A stretch of 44,454 nucleotides of DNA from Zygophlyctis sp. KS116 (GCA_054661495.1 BAAFSQ010000068.1:1-44454), one strand, 5' to 3'. Counted from the stretch's first letter, positions 21,101 to 33,156 are shown. Notes: a model not told the origin generated them from the letters alone. Translations and numbers: made by a program.

Positions 21101-23354
21101 AGCTGATAGGTGGGATAGGATGATCTGAAGGTGTCAAAAGTCCAACTCTGAAGTCCTTTTTAGGAATACCATTTTCTTCCAAGCTTATAACATGAAACGT
21201 CGCATTAACAACGTCAGTTTCCCAAGCGGTACCAAACAGGGTAGGGTTTCTATATGTACATTCATGAACTTCAATTGTTTTCGGCGTTTTTGTTGTATTT
21301 TGCATTATGACTAAACGATCAGGTCGATTGGGACGTAATCTATCGTCTAGTTCACCAACGAAGAAAAGGCGTTGAATCGCTTCAAAACTAACCCATTGCC
21401 GTGCTTGCTTCTTTGTTTTTGATGGCTTTCCTGTTACTTTGCGGCACTCTTCCGGAGTATTTAGAGGCATAATGAGAGTAGAAACGTATTTTCGGGTAGT
21501 ACACCCTTCTGAGTCGTTTTCTTCTGTCTCTTTCACCTCCAATTCCATAAACTCTGGTTTTGAAACAGCATATCCATCGTTTGGCAATGTATTGCAATAA
21601 TTGTGGAGAAGAGAGAGTGCTGAATATATGCTTATACACGACCCTGTACTTTCAACCATAAATATCTCGTCTTGCTTCATCGGTATGCTATTCAAATCCA
21701 AATCTTTGTCCGTCTTTTCCTTTTCATTATATAAAATATTTTTCATATTATTTTCTTCTAGTTGCATGCCTAAATTCAATCAAAAAATCATACATGCTAA
21801 TAGTGAGGCCTCCTCCGGGTTGGACTTCTTTGAAAGAACAACAAAAACAGAGTTTTTATGTCTTGCTCTTCCACGTGATTGTATATATGCTGCAAGATTT
21901 ACAAACATATCAAATCTTATTACCAATATGCAAGATTGAATATCTAAACCTTCTTCTGCCACTTGCGTCGCAAATAAAAGATTTATTTGCCCGTTTCTAA
22001 ACTTTGTCATTATATCATCTTGACCTTGTATTGACATATTAAGTGTGGAACTATCAGAAGATCCATGACCTACAATCACTCCTGGCCGGATCCAATCCAG
22101 CTTCTTCGAGTATTTTACAACCATTGCAAGAACACATGCAGTCCATCGCTGTCTACAAAACACAATCCCACAAAACTTATTTCGAGTAGGCCTAAATGTT
22201 TCTAGAACTTTTAACAATGCAGAAACTTTTGGAGATATGTTTTCAATTGAAGGCGGTGGTGTATTATCACCCAAAGACGTACAGTTCCTTATATATTCAT
22301 CGAGTTTTTCAACAATCTTTTCCATTTCTTCAAAGTTTTGATTTTCATCTTTTTGACGACTCTGAAATCTAGAATACTTGAGCTTTGTTGCTGCATCATG
22401 AATTGAGAGTTCCAACATCCTTTCTGCAGGCCATGGGCCCAGTTCATCATTTATACTAATTGCTTGCGTCATTGCCCTATTTAATTGAGGAATACATCCT
22501 CCCTGTAGATCCAACATTTTAAGATATAAATTAGGATATTCATTCCTTGGAGCCTCTTCATAGTATTGTATATATTCTGTTGGTCTAGCTACAAAATCAG
22601 ACACCTTGCATGTATGTGCTTTTGCCAGCAAATTACTTTCTAGTATTCTAATTTTTGTTATTTAAAATTTAAAAACCTTATTGAATCTTCTGTATTTTCC
22701 TTTGAAATTAGAGGAGATGCTGTCATCCCAAATATTTTTGGTTTGTCTGATGAATGCAGATAATGCTGAGACATGATCAACTTATAAGCGTGATTTCCTC
22801 TAGCATAATGAGCTTCATCAAAAACAATCAAGTTCAGCATACTCATCTTGACAAAAGACCTATCCAGCATATGTTTAAAAATATCTGGAGTAAGCACAAT
22901 CACATCCGCTTCCTTGAGTTCGTTATTCCATCTTTCATCATCCCACTAAAACATTTAAATTAATAAAAAGTACATAATCTAGACACATTGCACCATAATA
23001 ATGCTTTACTCGTAAATTTAAATTAAGTCGCAGATATTTAGATTGCTGCGATACCAGTGGCACTTTTGGAACCAACTACATATAAATAATTTCAAATCAT
23101 ACAAAAACAGATAATCTTGACTGCTTATTTGAAAAGTCGATATTATGCACATGTTTGATGATCAGACATGATATGAGAGTTTTACCGGATCCTGTGTCTA
23201 ATACTGCGATTACATTCCCTGCCATTGCTTTTTGGAACATTTCCATCTGATAAGCCCGTGGGACCGTTGCTCCGGATTCTTCATGCTCATCGATCGTCAG
23301 TAATGATGAATCAAGTGTCTGGAATTCTCTAATGCCAAAGGAATGTGAGCTCAT
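18198..23354 (-). CDS. Dicer endoribonuclease
   Basis: Full-length Dicer of 1,655 residues; eight exons, introns of 24-29 nt. It cuts long double-stranded RNA into small RNAs. Domains in order: DExH helicase (LDTGSGKTLIS Walker A, VFDEAHYARG box II, GMTASPL, VAEEGLDIQSC, QSRGRARHK); dimerisation domain (ALSLLHNYCNTLPNDGY ... RLFFVGELDDRLRP); PAZ-like region (FVIPQFCSIHPVPASI); RNase IIIa (YERLETLGDSFLK, DKCVADCVEAVIGA); RNase IIIb (YQRLEYLGDAILGY, PKAAGDIYEALLGAIYLDSG); and a C-terminal double-stranded RNA-binding segment ending with CRCRHGPKE. Acidic catalytic residues are present in both RNase III domains. RNase IIIb is split by an acidic insertion of about 200 residues (about 18740-19370) containing IIVIDEDSDDD. 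No Argonaute or RNA-dependent RNA polymerase lies in the window. Confidence 0.95.
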
Positions 23355-23424
23355 GAAAAGTGAATTGCGGTTTAGGGGACTGTTCTTTCAAGAGTGCACT
23401 AGTAAATCAATTTGTCTAAATTAT

Positions 23425-26400
23425 TCAAGGAGAAATTCTACGAGGCTTAAACCATGCCAAGAAGAGAGAGCTTGTAATTACAGACACAGAGCTAAGAGCC
23501 ATTAATAATCCTGCAATCCAAGGTTTTAATTCTAAATGTGGAATAAATCCTGCTGCAATCGGTATGGCCAATAAATTGTATGAAAATGCCCATGCAAAAT
23601 TATATCTAATCTTTAAAAAGGTTGCTAAAGAAAGATCCAAAAGAATCTTTACATCTTGTAAATCTGATTTCATGAGAACAATGTCTGCAGCTTCAATAGC
23701 AACATCTAGTCTTTAATATTAATGGGATACCTGATCCAGCGCCTATAGCTATTCCTAAATTAGACCGAGCAAGTGCTATAGAATCATTGATTCCATCACC
23801 TACCATACCAACATTACATCCTACAAAACGCTCTTGAAGCCATTGGATTTTTTCAGATTTTTGTTCTGGGAGTACATGAGAAAAGATATTTGTTGATGGG
23901 ATTCCAACCGCTTTTCCAACGGAATTAGCCGTTAAGCTATTGTCACCAGTGATCATCCATACGTCAATATTTTTGGATTTCAAGTATGAAATTACATTGA
24001 AGGCCTCTGGTCTGATTTGATCAGCTAATCCAAAGATTGCAAGAATGCGCGACTCTCCTAATCGAGATCGAGAGCCTACTAATACGACTGATTCTCCTTG
24101 ATTCTGAAATCCTTCCAAAGTTAAAATTAATGCTTTTTGGGCGATTTCTGTTAAAGATAGTAATCCATTTTCCACCATCCAGGCTTCGCTGCCGGTAAAT
24201 ATAGTCATTCCATCCCACTCTGGAACTGTAACTTGAAATCCTTTCCCAGCAACTTCTTTTGAGTCTTCCAATTTCCAATTTTTCGTATCACTTGAATTCA
24301 AGCATTTGAAAGAAGAAAAAGAAGCAACTGCCGCAGCTAAAGGGTGGTCACTCATTGCTTCAATAGCACACAAGAGCGACCAAAAATCATTTTCCACTAT
24401 TTGGGAGCCTTGCAAGAGTAGGCGATGTTCAACGATAGCCGGCTTTCCAATTGTCAGAGTCCCTGTTTTGTCAAAAACTATTGTTTTTAATCTATGAGCT
24501 GATTCCAGAGCTGTTCCACCACCCTTGGCAAGTATCCCATTTCGAGCCGCCACTCCTGTCCCAACCATGATTGCAGTAGGTGTAGCTAGTCCTAGTGAGC
24601 AAGGACATGCGATTACTAGAACAGAAACACAAAAATTCAATGCTATTTGGTATGAATATCTACCGCTAGGAACACGATCTGGATTTAAAGAAAAGTATAC
24701 CATCCAAAATGTAAATGTTAAAATCGCAATAATTATAACTAGCGGGACAAAATACGACGAAATTTTATCTAATATTTAATGATTTAAAAATACCTGCCAT
24801 AGCTTGTATAGGAGGTTTAGAGCTTTGGGCATTTTGGACAAGTTTAATAATTCGAGATATAGTAGTATCAGAGCCTGTTTTACTGACCTTGATCAATATT
24901 TGAGATGTCAAATTTACGGTTCCAGCCATAACCTCTGATCCTAGCGTCTTTGATACAGGTACTGTTTCTCCGGTGAGCATACTTTCATCAATAAAAGTCG
25001 CTCCTTTGAAAATGAACCCATCACAAGGTATCCTCCCACCAGGATTTATTTTAAGGATATCACCCATTTGTACCAAAGAGACTTGAATGATTTTTTCATT
25101 TACTGGATCAGATTCATTAAATTCAATCAAACACGCCTCATCTGGAGTTAACTGAAGAAGCTTTGTAATTGCTTGAGAAGTTTGACCTAAAAATAAATAT
25201 CAAATAATAACCTTTTGCATAAGACTCCAAGAATTTCCCCAAAATGACAAAAAATATTAAAAACACACAAGTTTCAAAATATTGCTCTAGAATCGATTCA
25301 CCTTGATAAATATTCACCATTAAAGAAAAAACAGAATATGTGTAAGTGATCCCAGTACCTAAAGCAACTAATACATCCATCTAAAATAAGAAAACTTTGA
25401 AATTTCATACATTTGCAGTCTTTGCATACACCAGAGATCTGTAAGCACCATTGAAGAAATGCCAACCAAGACCAAACTGAACAGGAGTTGCCAACAAAAA
25501 CAATACAAGATCAGAAATAGTCAATCCAGGAACAATAGTTTCCATAAACCAAATTCTTAAAGAATTTTCATCAGGAAGAACCATCATGATAATCATTGAT
25601 ACAAAAAAAGTAGGCAAAACAAATACCAAGGACCATATAATACGATTATACAATGACTGAAACTCTTTTTGATCAATATTTTGCGCAGAAAGATCCAAAT
25701 TATTTTCATCCCAAATAGAAACAGAATATCCCAAATCTTCAATTATATCCTTTATATCCCGAAGTCCTATCAATTGTGGATTATAAACCACTTTTGCCTC
25801 GTGTGTCATTAGACTGACACTTGAATCCAGAATCCCTGGTCTACCCTTTAATCCATTTTCAACAGCAGAAACACAGGATGCACAACTTAATCCTTGTATT
25901 AACAGTTTTATAATCTTTTGATTAGACTGATCTATAGTCGCTAGAGAAATACTTTCAATCCCTCCTATTGTATACCCCATATCTTGAATACTTTTTGCAA
26001 CATCTTGAGCAGAAAGAACTATTGAATCATGAATTAAAACTGCTTTTGGAGGTATAAGAGATACTGAAACTGAATCTTTGACCACTCCTATAATATTCTT
26101 TAGAGAATTATCTATTCCTGAAACACAAGACGCACAACTCATTCCAGAAATCAGAATCTGCGTTTTAACCAAGTTTGCTACATTTATCCTATGATCAGCC
26201 TGATCTTTGTAAAGAGGTAAAGAGTCAATTGTATTTATAACAGCCTGATACCCCCTTTCAGCAAGAATTGAAATTACGGCCTTTTCTGAAAATGGAGCAG
26301 AGAATAATAGATTTAAAGTATTTTCTTTTCCAGTTTCCACAATAACATTCTTGAGAGTCTTGATTCTAGATGTTAATAGACTTGATACAAGTTCCACCGA

Positions 26401-26562
26401 TCTCTTATTTCCATCCAAAAGAGAGAGAGTCATCAAGTGAAAAGACTTGATGGGCTTCAATGTCCGACAATTGCAAGTAATGCATTTACAGGTTTCGCAA
26501 GAACAACAAGATTCCTGAATAATAATTGGAATATTTGTATCAGGGCAGTTGCATTCATTCAT
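23425..26562 (-). CDS. CCC2: Copper-transporting P1B-type ATPase (Ccc2/ATP7 type)
   Basis: Pumps Cu(I) into the secretory lumen to load cuproenzymes. 1,010 residues; introns of 30, 25, 25 and 25 nt. I start at ATG 26562; the frame is open further upstream but only from a GTG. Two heavy-metal domains carry GMSCASC and GLSCASC; a third, more N-terminal unit has the fold's spacing but lacks CxxC. The first 35 residues hold nine Cys ([14 protein letters not shown]). The core shows the ion-path CPC ([14 protein letters not shown]), the phosphorylated Asp in [11 protein letters not shown], an HP dipeptide ([10 protein letters not shown]), and [11 protein letters not shown]. The start is divergent from the FUSC gene with 64 bp between them. 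Confidence 0.96.
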
Positions 26563-26626
26563 TGCGGCCTTCACCTACGAGTATTGTAAATTGTACTGGA
26601 GTCGGTCCTCTTTGCTGGATACTTAA
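26563..26626. promoter_or_regulatory. Very short bidirectional promoter, CCC2 / FUSC-like gene
   Basis: Only 64 bp separate two divergent start codons, so both 5' UTRs and any control elements must fit here or overlap coding sequence. No motif recognised. Confidence 0.45.
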
Positions 26627-29066
26627 ATGATTGACTGGAAACCGGCTTTCAAGGCTTCGGCTGCATTGATGATTACTAGTCTACTTACATTTTCTTCTTG
26701 GTTTGATGAAATCTCCCAGGGATACTCTTATTTTGTGTCATTGGCCGTTTTATTCTTTCATCCGGCAAGAAGCGTCGGAGCAATGACTGAGGCGGTACTG
26801 ATCTGCGCTATAAGTCTGGCGATTGGATATTGTATAGCTTCTGTTTGTTTGTTATTGGTGGAATATGATGAACGATTTGTGGGGAATATGACACAGGCAT
26901 ATATTATTGCAATATTGATCTTATTTCTGACAACGTTTTGTTTGGCATTTGTCCGAGCAAAGTATTCTGCAAAGCGTCAAGTGATTGCAACTGCATGTTC
27001 GGTATATATGATTATTTAAAAATAGTTGGTTCATATTTTGACATTTGTTACAATAACGCAAATGGGATTAGATGAAACTCTATATAGACTTCCACAAAAG
27101 ATTGATTCAATTGTTTTATGTATGATGATTGGAACGTTGGTGTCATTTTTGGTTTGTGTAATTTGTTTTCCTGAAACTGCTTCTCAGAAGACTCAAAATT
27201 CTATGGTGGATATGATGGATGCATTCATTGATATTATTGATTTTTCAAATCTTTCTTTTCTTTCTAAAATGGTAGATGAACCAGTGACAGAGGATCCAAA
27301 GATTTTGGCGAGTAAACTAAAAAGTTTAGACTTGAAATTAACTTCAATTTCTAATTCAAGATTTGAAACTTGTTTTGAACCATTTTCTAGATTCTCAAGA
27401 AAAAGACTCTGTTATAATAAGATAATATCAAGTATGGAAAGTTTAATTCTTCATTTTGCGTCTTTAACATCTACAATATCATCAATGTGGGTCTTGAAAG
27501 ATGCTAATGAAATGAATCAGAGTTTTTATCAAGGTTTCTTTACAAAATCTTTTCAGGAAATTAGAAATGTGCTTTTTCAAGATGGTCAATGTGTTAAAGT
27601 TTGCTCACATATTTTAGAGTTGGAAGGTGAACCTGATCAAGATTTACAGAATGAATTTGATGCTCTTCATAAAAATTTATATGAATCATTACAAGACTTT
27701 CAATCTCTTCTCAATTCTGAATTATCCATTTTAAATCATGATTTAGACATGAAAACATATCAAATATACTTTTTTGTATTTGGGGTGCAAGAAATTACCA
27801 GAGAAATTTTAAATTTGATGGATTCTATTCATGGATTATTTGACGAAACTCCTCAAATTAATTCTATGCGCTTAGATTTCAAGGATTACATATACTCTTT
27901 TTTTAAAGATATAAAGCTATTTCAAATTAGATTTGCGCTTAAAACTGCTTTTGCAATCACGTTAATGGGTATTCCTGCATTTCTGAATGAAACTAAACAC
28001 AATTTTTACCGATATAGATTAAGTTGGGCAATGTCATCGACAATTGTAGTATTAACATACAGTGTTGGTGGAACATCTTCTGCATCATGGTATAGAATAT
28101 TAGGTACAATTGGAGGTGTCATGATGTCTATTATTATTTGGCTGCTTTTTCCTGATAATGCAATTGGCTTATTGATATCTTTAGGCTGCATTTCTGTGCC
28201 GTCCTTTTATTTTCGGTTTAATTCTAAATATCCAAAAGTGGCTCAGGTAAATGACTTTATCTCAACCTTAGATTTTTCTTTTAACCTTTACAATTATTAT
28301 TCTTCAAAAATACTCCTCCTTGGAAGACCCACTGCTCGATAAAACCTTTTCTATTTATGAAATAGCATTCAGACGTGGAACAGCCGTTTCTTTAGGAGTA
28401 ATAGTTGGTGTTTTTGTCTCTCGAAATATCTGGCCTTATCAGGCTCGAACAGCAGTTAGAAAAGGAATATCTCTAGTATACCAAGATATCAGTGCTTTAC
28501 TAGTGGAAATTTTAAAGATGATTAATAGTGACAATAGTCCTGATCCATTAAAAATCAAGGAATTGACCAATTTAGAATTAAGACTACGAATTTCATACTC
28601 TGAACTTGAAAAATCCTTAAAAGAAACCAATCATGAAGGCTTCAATTTTCCTGTAGAAACTTATTCTAAAATTCTGTCAAGTATTCAAAAAATTCTGAAT
28701 AGATTTTCTTCTATAAGAATGGGAGTAAGTCGGGAAGAATTTCCAAATTCATCTATTAGAGACAATGAACATATTGACAAACTTTGCAAAGAAATGATTG
28801 ATCAAGTCTTGTTACATTTTTATGTTCTCTCTGGAGCCATGAAACTTAAATTAGCCTTACCTCCAAGACTTTCGGACGCTCAAGGTTCACGAGAACGGTT
28901 ATTGATGGCGATTTCAAATTTACCTACTCCCCACCAACCCTTCTATATAGCATTTGTTCTAGAAGATGTGATTGAAGAGCTGATAGTGTTGGAGGTCTTA
29001 ACAAGATCGCTGTTTGGAAACTTTAATGGAACTCGCAGGGTTTTAGAAACCGAATTGGACCCTTGA
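26627..29066 (+). CDS. FUSC / aromatic-acid-exporter-like membrane protein
   Basis: 796 residues after removing introns of 24 nt (27002-27025) and 25 nt. It has two hydrophobic clusters: the N-terminal one (e.g. IAILILFLTTFCLAFVRA, SIVLCMMIGTLVSFLVCVIC) and a second after a helical cytosolic part (WAMSSTIVVLTYSVGGTSSASWYRILGT within it), ending in SLGVIVGVFVSRNIWP. This double membrane-block plus long cytosolic helices is the pattern of FUSC/DUF2421 proteins (fungal Bre4-like, plant ALMT, bacterial AaeB). The motif R-x-x-GT-x-GG (RILGTIGGVMMSII) is the typical FUSC strand-turn. Substrate unknown; probably efflux or vacuolar anion transport. The CHTOP-like gene begins 14 bp downstream. Confidence 0.8.
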
Positions 29067-29080
29067 GCGCGTCAAAAAAA

Positions 29081-29377
29081 ATGTCGAGTTTAATTGGTCC
29101 AACGTTTTCACTTAGCGAACGTTTCTCGGCTATTCAAAAGGAAAAATCCAGAACAAGACCTAGAGAGAAGAAGCTAAATCACACACCATATGATAAACCA
29201 GTTTACAAGACACATGAAAAGCCGGTCGCTATCAAAACTTCAAGGAAAAAACAAAATATTAAAGATAGATTAGGACCAAAGTCTGCATTGGAAAGACTCG
29301 GACCAAAATCTTCCTCTAGCATTGGAAAGCCTTCTTCTATAAACTCTAGACTCGGGAAAAGAAATAGTCGTGTATAG
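29081..29377 (+). CDS. Small CHTOP/FOP-like RNA export factor with RLG motifs
   Basis: Intronless, 98 residues, highly basic. The start at ATG 29081 is preceded by an A-rich run. The N-terminal FSLSERFSAIQKEKSR resembles the SLNERF...K box of animal CHTOP, and the C-terminal half has three RLG units (KDRLGPK, LERLGPK, NSRLGKR), again as in CHTOP (RLGKSNIQARLG). CHTOP-type adaptors belong to TREX and hand mRNA to the export receptor. The same SSINSRLG module appears in the RRM protein 3.3 kb away. This is motif-level evidence on a low-complexity protein, so the call is tentative; an unrelated basic RNA-binding peptide is the alternative. Confidence 0.6.
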   Translation: MSSLIGPTFSLSERFSAIQKEKSRTRPREKKLNHTPYDKPVYKTHEKPVAIKTSRKKQNIKDRLGPKSALERLGPKSSSSIGKPSSINSRLGKRNSRV

Positions 29378-29396
29378 CCTTTTTTTAATCAAAATC

Positions 29397-31456
29397 TTAA
29401 ACTGAAACTGTCCATGAGGTTTTGTCTTCAACCAAGTCTACTGATCCCTTTGATTTATAATTGCGGAAAGGTGATGATCTTTTTCCGGAAGGGGAAGAGG
29501 TGTTGACTGTACCATCAGCTTCAAATTCAAAGAATCCTGAATCACCATGAGATACACTGGAGTTAGCATCATCCAAAAAAAATTTGTTGCTTCGATTTAC
29601 ACTTTCTTCATTATCTGAATTGCTCTCTGTCATAATTCCAACAAGAGGAACTAATTCAATCTGTGAAACGGGTCGCATTTCTAGGGGAGGTTTAGAAGCT
29701 ACTTTATAGTCAAGTTTATCAGTCCAAAGTTGAAGCATGTGAGCATGGAGCTGGGGAAATGTTAGAAATAAAAGACCGCTGACAGGAATATAGAACCAAT
29801 CAGTCAGATTCCAATTAGTCCTTGTAGAAACTAAAGTTGGGCGTCTGCCAAGATACTGAACCTTGGAGAGATTTGATCTATTATTATTCTCCCATCTATC
29901 TGAAGAGCCCCATTGATGATATTTTTCATAAAATACCAACATTAGTAAAAGAGGAGGAAGAGTTAAAAATCGAAGCCAAAGTCCTAAATTAAGTGCAGTT
30001 TGAAGAATAGGATGTGGGTCAGAGGATGACCAAAGAGTCCAAAGATATGAGTATTCATTTGCTCCTAACTGAGGAATGTATAATCCAGTTACAAAAACTA
30101 ATGCAAAAATGTGTCCCTTTAAATAAGTTTCAAAATACAATTTACCATAATTATATGCGCTTCCAAAACGCGTAGGAATAACACCAGGACTTTGGATAGA
30201 GGTAGAGACAAAAATTGATTATTTGGTTTGATAACTGGAGCCATTGGTATTTCAACAACTTCACCAGACTCTGTTATGTCATAGCCAGGTTTTAAAATTC
30301 CAAAAACAGTTCGTCGAATTACATATGCCACATCTAAACAACCCCACATATGTCTTTTACTCTGAGAATATCTTGCACCAATAGAGTCTAAATAAGATGA
30401 CCCTTCTACATTACATTGAGAAGCAGGAGAGAGAATTGTTTTTACAATAAGTTGCCCTTGTGTACTAAAGAAACACTTTAGATACATGTGCATATCTTCA
30501 CCAATAGAGTCTGTTCCTGAATCCCAAAACCCAACACTTTTAGCAAGTTTCAGCGAGAGTGAGTAAGCAGAACAAGGAAACTTGATTGGAGAACCTTCAA
30601 ACAAATGAGACATTACACCTAAAATTAGTAAAAAAACCATTAAAATTACCTCCAGACCACAACATATCAGCAATTCTAATTGGAGCAGGAACATTGGCTG
30701 AATTCCTAGGTTTAGTTTATAAAAAGCGAAAACTTTCCGAAATTCGGAAATTTTAAACCTGGACCAACATGGTGGGTACCCAGTTTAAAGGGAATTTTTA
30801 AATTACCTATCAAATATAGTAGGAGGAGCAAACATTAAAATCCCCCTATCTTCCTTTCTAGTATCAAAATAAGCATCAGAAACTTTAATAAAATAATCCT
30901 GAGCAAAACAAGTATCAGAATCCATTATAGTTAATACACAATTTTCCCCCAAATCTTGTCTTTTATCCATTTCTGAGACTGCCCAAGACACATTTGAAGA
31001 CTTTCCTCTAACTTCCCCCTCTAATCCTGCCGGATGTATAGTAAAAGTAATATCTGAAAAATGATCTTGATACATTCGAACTAGAGTCTTTGCTTTTACA
31101 ACTGCTTGAGACTCTGATGCTTCCATTGCCAATACCAGAGTATAATTTACAGAAGCTTGCTCATGAGAAGCTAAAATATCCAAAGTCTCTGTTAGAGTTT
31201 CCATTGATTCCTTATAGTTTGGAAGAATTATTAAATGTTGGACAGTTGAAGAGTATTTCCTTAAGTAGTCTTTAGCAGCATCCTTTGAAATAGAGTAAAT
31301 TCCCCAAGCCGTTCGGAAGTTGTTATTGATAAAGACTAAATGAAGAGCTATGTAGAAGAATGAGAATATAAATGGAGTGTATAGAGGTCCCCAGAAGAGA
31401 AATGTAATGAAGAATATTGCATAAGTCCCTGGTATCCTTTGAAGTAGAGATCTCAT
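29397..31456 (-). CDS. Membrane-bound family 2 glycosyltransferase
   Basis: 632 residues; starts at ATG 31456. Two or three membrane helices precede a GT2 catalytic domain (IFFITFLFWGPLYTPFIFSF at the N-terminus), which is followed by more helices and a Ser-rich cytosolic tail. Catalytic signs: HLIILPNYKES (nucleotide-binding start), VLTIMDSDTCF (DxD), DSIGEDMHMYLK (acceptor-side ED) and SQSKRHMWG, in the place of the QxxRW motif of processive enzymes. The domain layout fits fungal polysaccharide synthases; the sugar and product are unknown. Introns are 29 nt (30117-30145), 31 nt (30619-30649) and an outlying 101 nt (30706-30806) that contains inverted repeats. It is convergent with the CHTOP-like gene at 19 bp. 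Confidence 0.82.
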
Positions 31457-31714
31457 TTTCAATTTTTTTTTCAACGCGAGAAAATCTTTTTAAAAATAGA
31501 AAGTTGCCGCTCAAAAAACGCCAAAATAGAATTCACAACACGAGTGATTTCAAAACACTCATTTTAGTTTTTTATTTTATTTTTAATTTTATTGTTTTAT
31601 GATTTTATTTATGATTTTTCTAATTTTTAAACTCCTAACTTAGTAATGATCTTTAGCAATCACATAAGTAGTGCCAGGTCCATGCTCAAGGTTACACTAA
31701 ACCCACCTTAAGAC
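31457..31714. promoter_or_regulatory. Divergent intergenic region, glycosyltransferase / hydrolase
   Basis: 258 bp, very T/A-rich in the middle (TTTTATTTTATTTTTAATTT). An ACGCGAGAAAA near 31474 resembles the E2F/MBF-like cores seen elsewhere. Nothing else recognised. Confidence 0.3.
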
Positions 31715-32646
31715 ATGCCTTACTTGTCAGTCGCACATGGTCGTAGTGGTGGTCCGTTTTCCTTGTTTTATAATATTCATGGATCTGGTACTGAAAAAAT
31801 TCTGTTAATCAATGGAATGGGTGGAATATCTAGTCAATGGGATGATCAAGTGGAATATTTACAAAGATTTAAGGAATTTCAGATTTGTGTTTTTGATAAT
31901 AGAGGTGCGGGACATTCAGACTCTCCAGATGTCTATTATTCTACTTTTGAAATGGCTAAAGATGCTCTAGAATTATTAGAATTTTTAGGATGGTCTAAAG
32001 TTCATTTAACTGGACTATCTATGGGTGGGATGATTGCTCAGGAATTAACAATTTTATTAGGGAATAAAGTCTCTAGCTTAATTTTAGAAAGTACATACTC
32101 TAAATTTTCTGGATTACCAATGCCTGCAATCAAGAATATAGTTTTGGCAAAGCCTAGCAAAACTTTAAATGAATTTACTGAAAAAGTAGTTCCTTTATTA
32201 TTTCCTGAAAAGTGGTTAAATGCACCTTGTGATCCTAAAAGAGGAACTTTTGCTAATAATGGAGAATTAGCAATGAATTATATAAAATCTAGGTATGAAA
32301 TTACAGGATTACAAAATCCTACTGGTAGATTTAGACAACAGGTTGCTTGTTTATTACATTATGTAGACTCTAGACTGCGTTTAATTAAGAAATTAAACAT
32401 TCCAATTTTAGTAATAACTGGAGATAATGATCATGTTACTAGACAACCATTAGGATGTGCTAATTTAGCAAGAAAATTAGGCGCAGAGTTGAAGATTTAT
32501 ACTGGAGGAGGACATGCAATAAGATTTCAAGGTATTACTAATTTGTAAATTCTCATCAAAAAATAGATCCTGATTGGCATAATACAAACTGTCATCAATT
32601 TCTATTAAAAGCCATCAAACTTCCTGATAAGAAACAATCTCTCTGA
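31715..32646 (+). CDS. Alpha/beta-fold hydrolase
   Basis: 298 residues. Triad candidates are clear: nucleophile Ser in LTGLSMGGMIAQE, Asp in ITGDNDHVT, and His in YTGGGHAIRFQ. An oxyanion-loop motif INGMGGISSQWDDQ and DNRGAGHSD place it with haloperoxidase/lipase-like small hydrolases. The C-terminus needs a 35-nt intron at 32532-32566, after which the frame continues QDPDWHNTNCHQFL to TGA at 32644-32646. The last 32 bp overlap the end of the convergent RRM gene. Substrate unknown; no signal peptide. Confidence 0.88.
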
Positions 32647-33156
32647 CTTTTTCTCTTGTGTTTTTTTGACTAGATTTAGTACTTGTACCCACTGGAGGAC
32701 CCAATCTAGTATTTACTGTTGGTCCAAGTCTTGAATTGACGGTTGGTCCTAGTCTAGAATTAATTGAAGATCCTAGTCTAGAATTAATTGAAGATCCCTT
32801 TTTAGACCTCCTGAATTTTCCTGGTCTTTCAAACTTTCCAGATCTTTGCGGTAATTTCTTGATCTTTATTGGCATGCCGTCAAACTGCCTCTCATCAAAA
32901 AACTGCAATGCTGAATCTGCAGAGTCTTCTAATTCATACACGACAATCGCTTCTCCAAGAGATCTCCCTGCAGAATCATATTTTAATTTGACACTCATAA
33001 ATCCATCATAATCGCCAAACAGCTGCTTTAGATCTAAATTTAATTCTAGGTTTGACTACCTTGTTCACTCACATTCCAATGTAAATTAGAGATCTGAAGA
33101 GCATATGTACTAGAATCTAGTGTAAAAGTGAGACTGCTATTGAAACTTTTAGGCAT
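32615..33156 (-). CDS. ALYREF/Yra1-like RRM protein with C-terminal RLG repeats
   Basis: 171 residues, one 26-nt intron. An RRM of the THO4/ALYREF type starts near the N-terminus (LQISNLHWNVSEQDLKQLFG, then GEAIVVYELEDSADSA, GMPIKIKKLP). The C-terminal basic tail carries four tandem octapeptides related to SSINSRLG, encoded by a 24-bp repeat. ALYREF proteins load UAP56 and the export receptor onto mRNA. The classical N-terminal UAP56-binding motif is absent; the protein begins only 14-15 residues before the RRM. The RLG tail looks like the one in the small basic protein at 29081-29377. An RRM protein of another export or splicing family is possible. Confidence 0.75.
32699..32794 (-). repeat. 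Four tandem 24-bp repeats encoding SSINSRLG-type octapeptides
   Basis: Two copies (32747-32770, 32771-32794) are identical; two (32723-32746 and 32699-32722) are diverged and encode PTVNSRLG and PTVNTRLG. Recent duplication is likely, and copy number may vary among strains. Confidence 0.9.

Noticed and set aside
21601-22000. Plus-strand frames inside Dicer
   Set aside because: Antisense of well-conserved helicase sequence.
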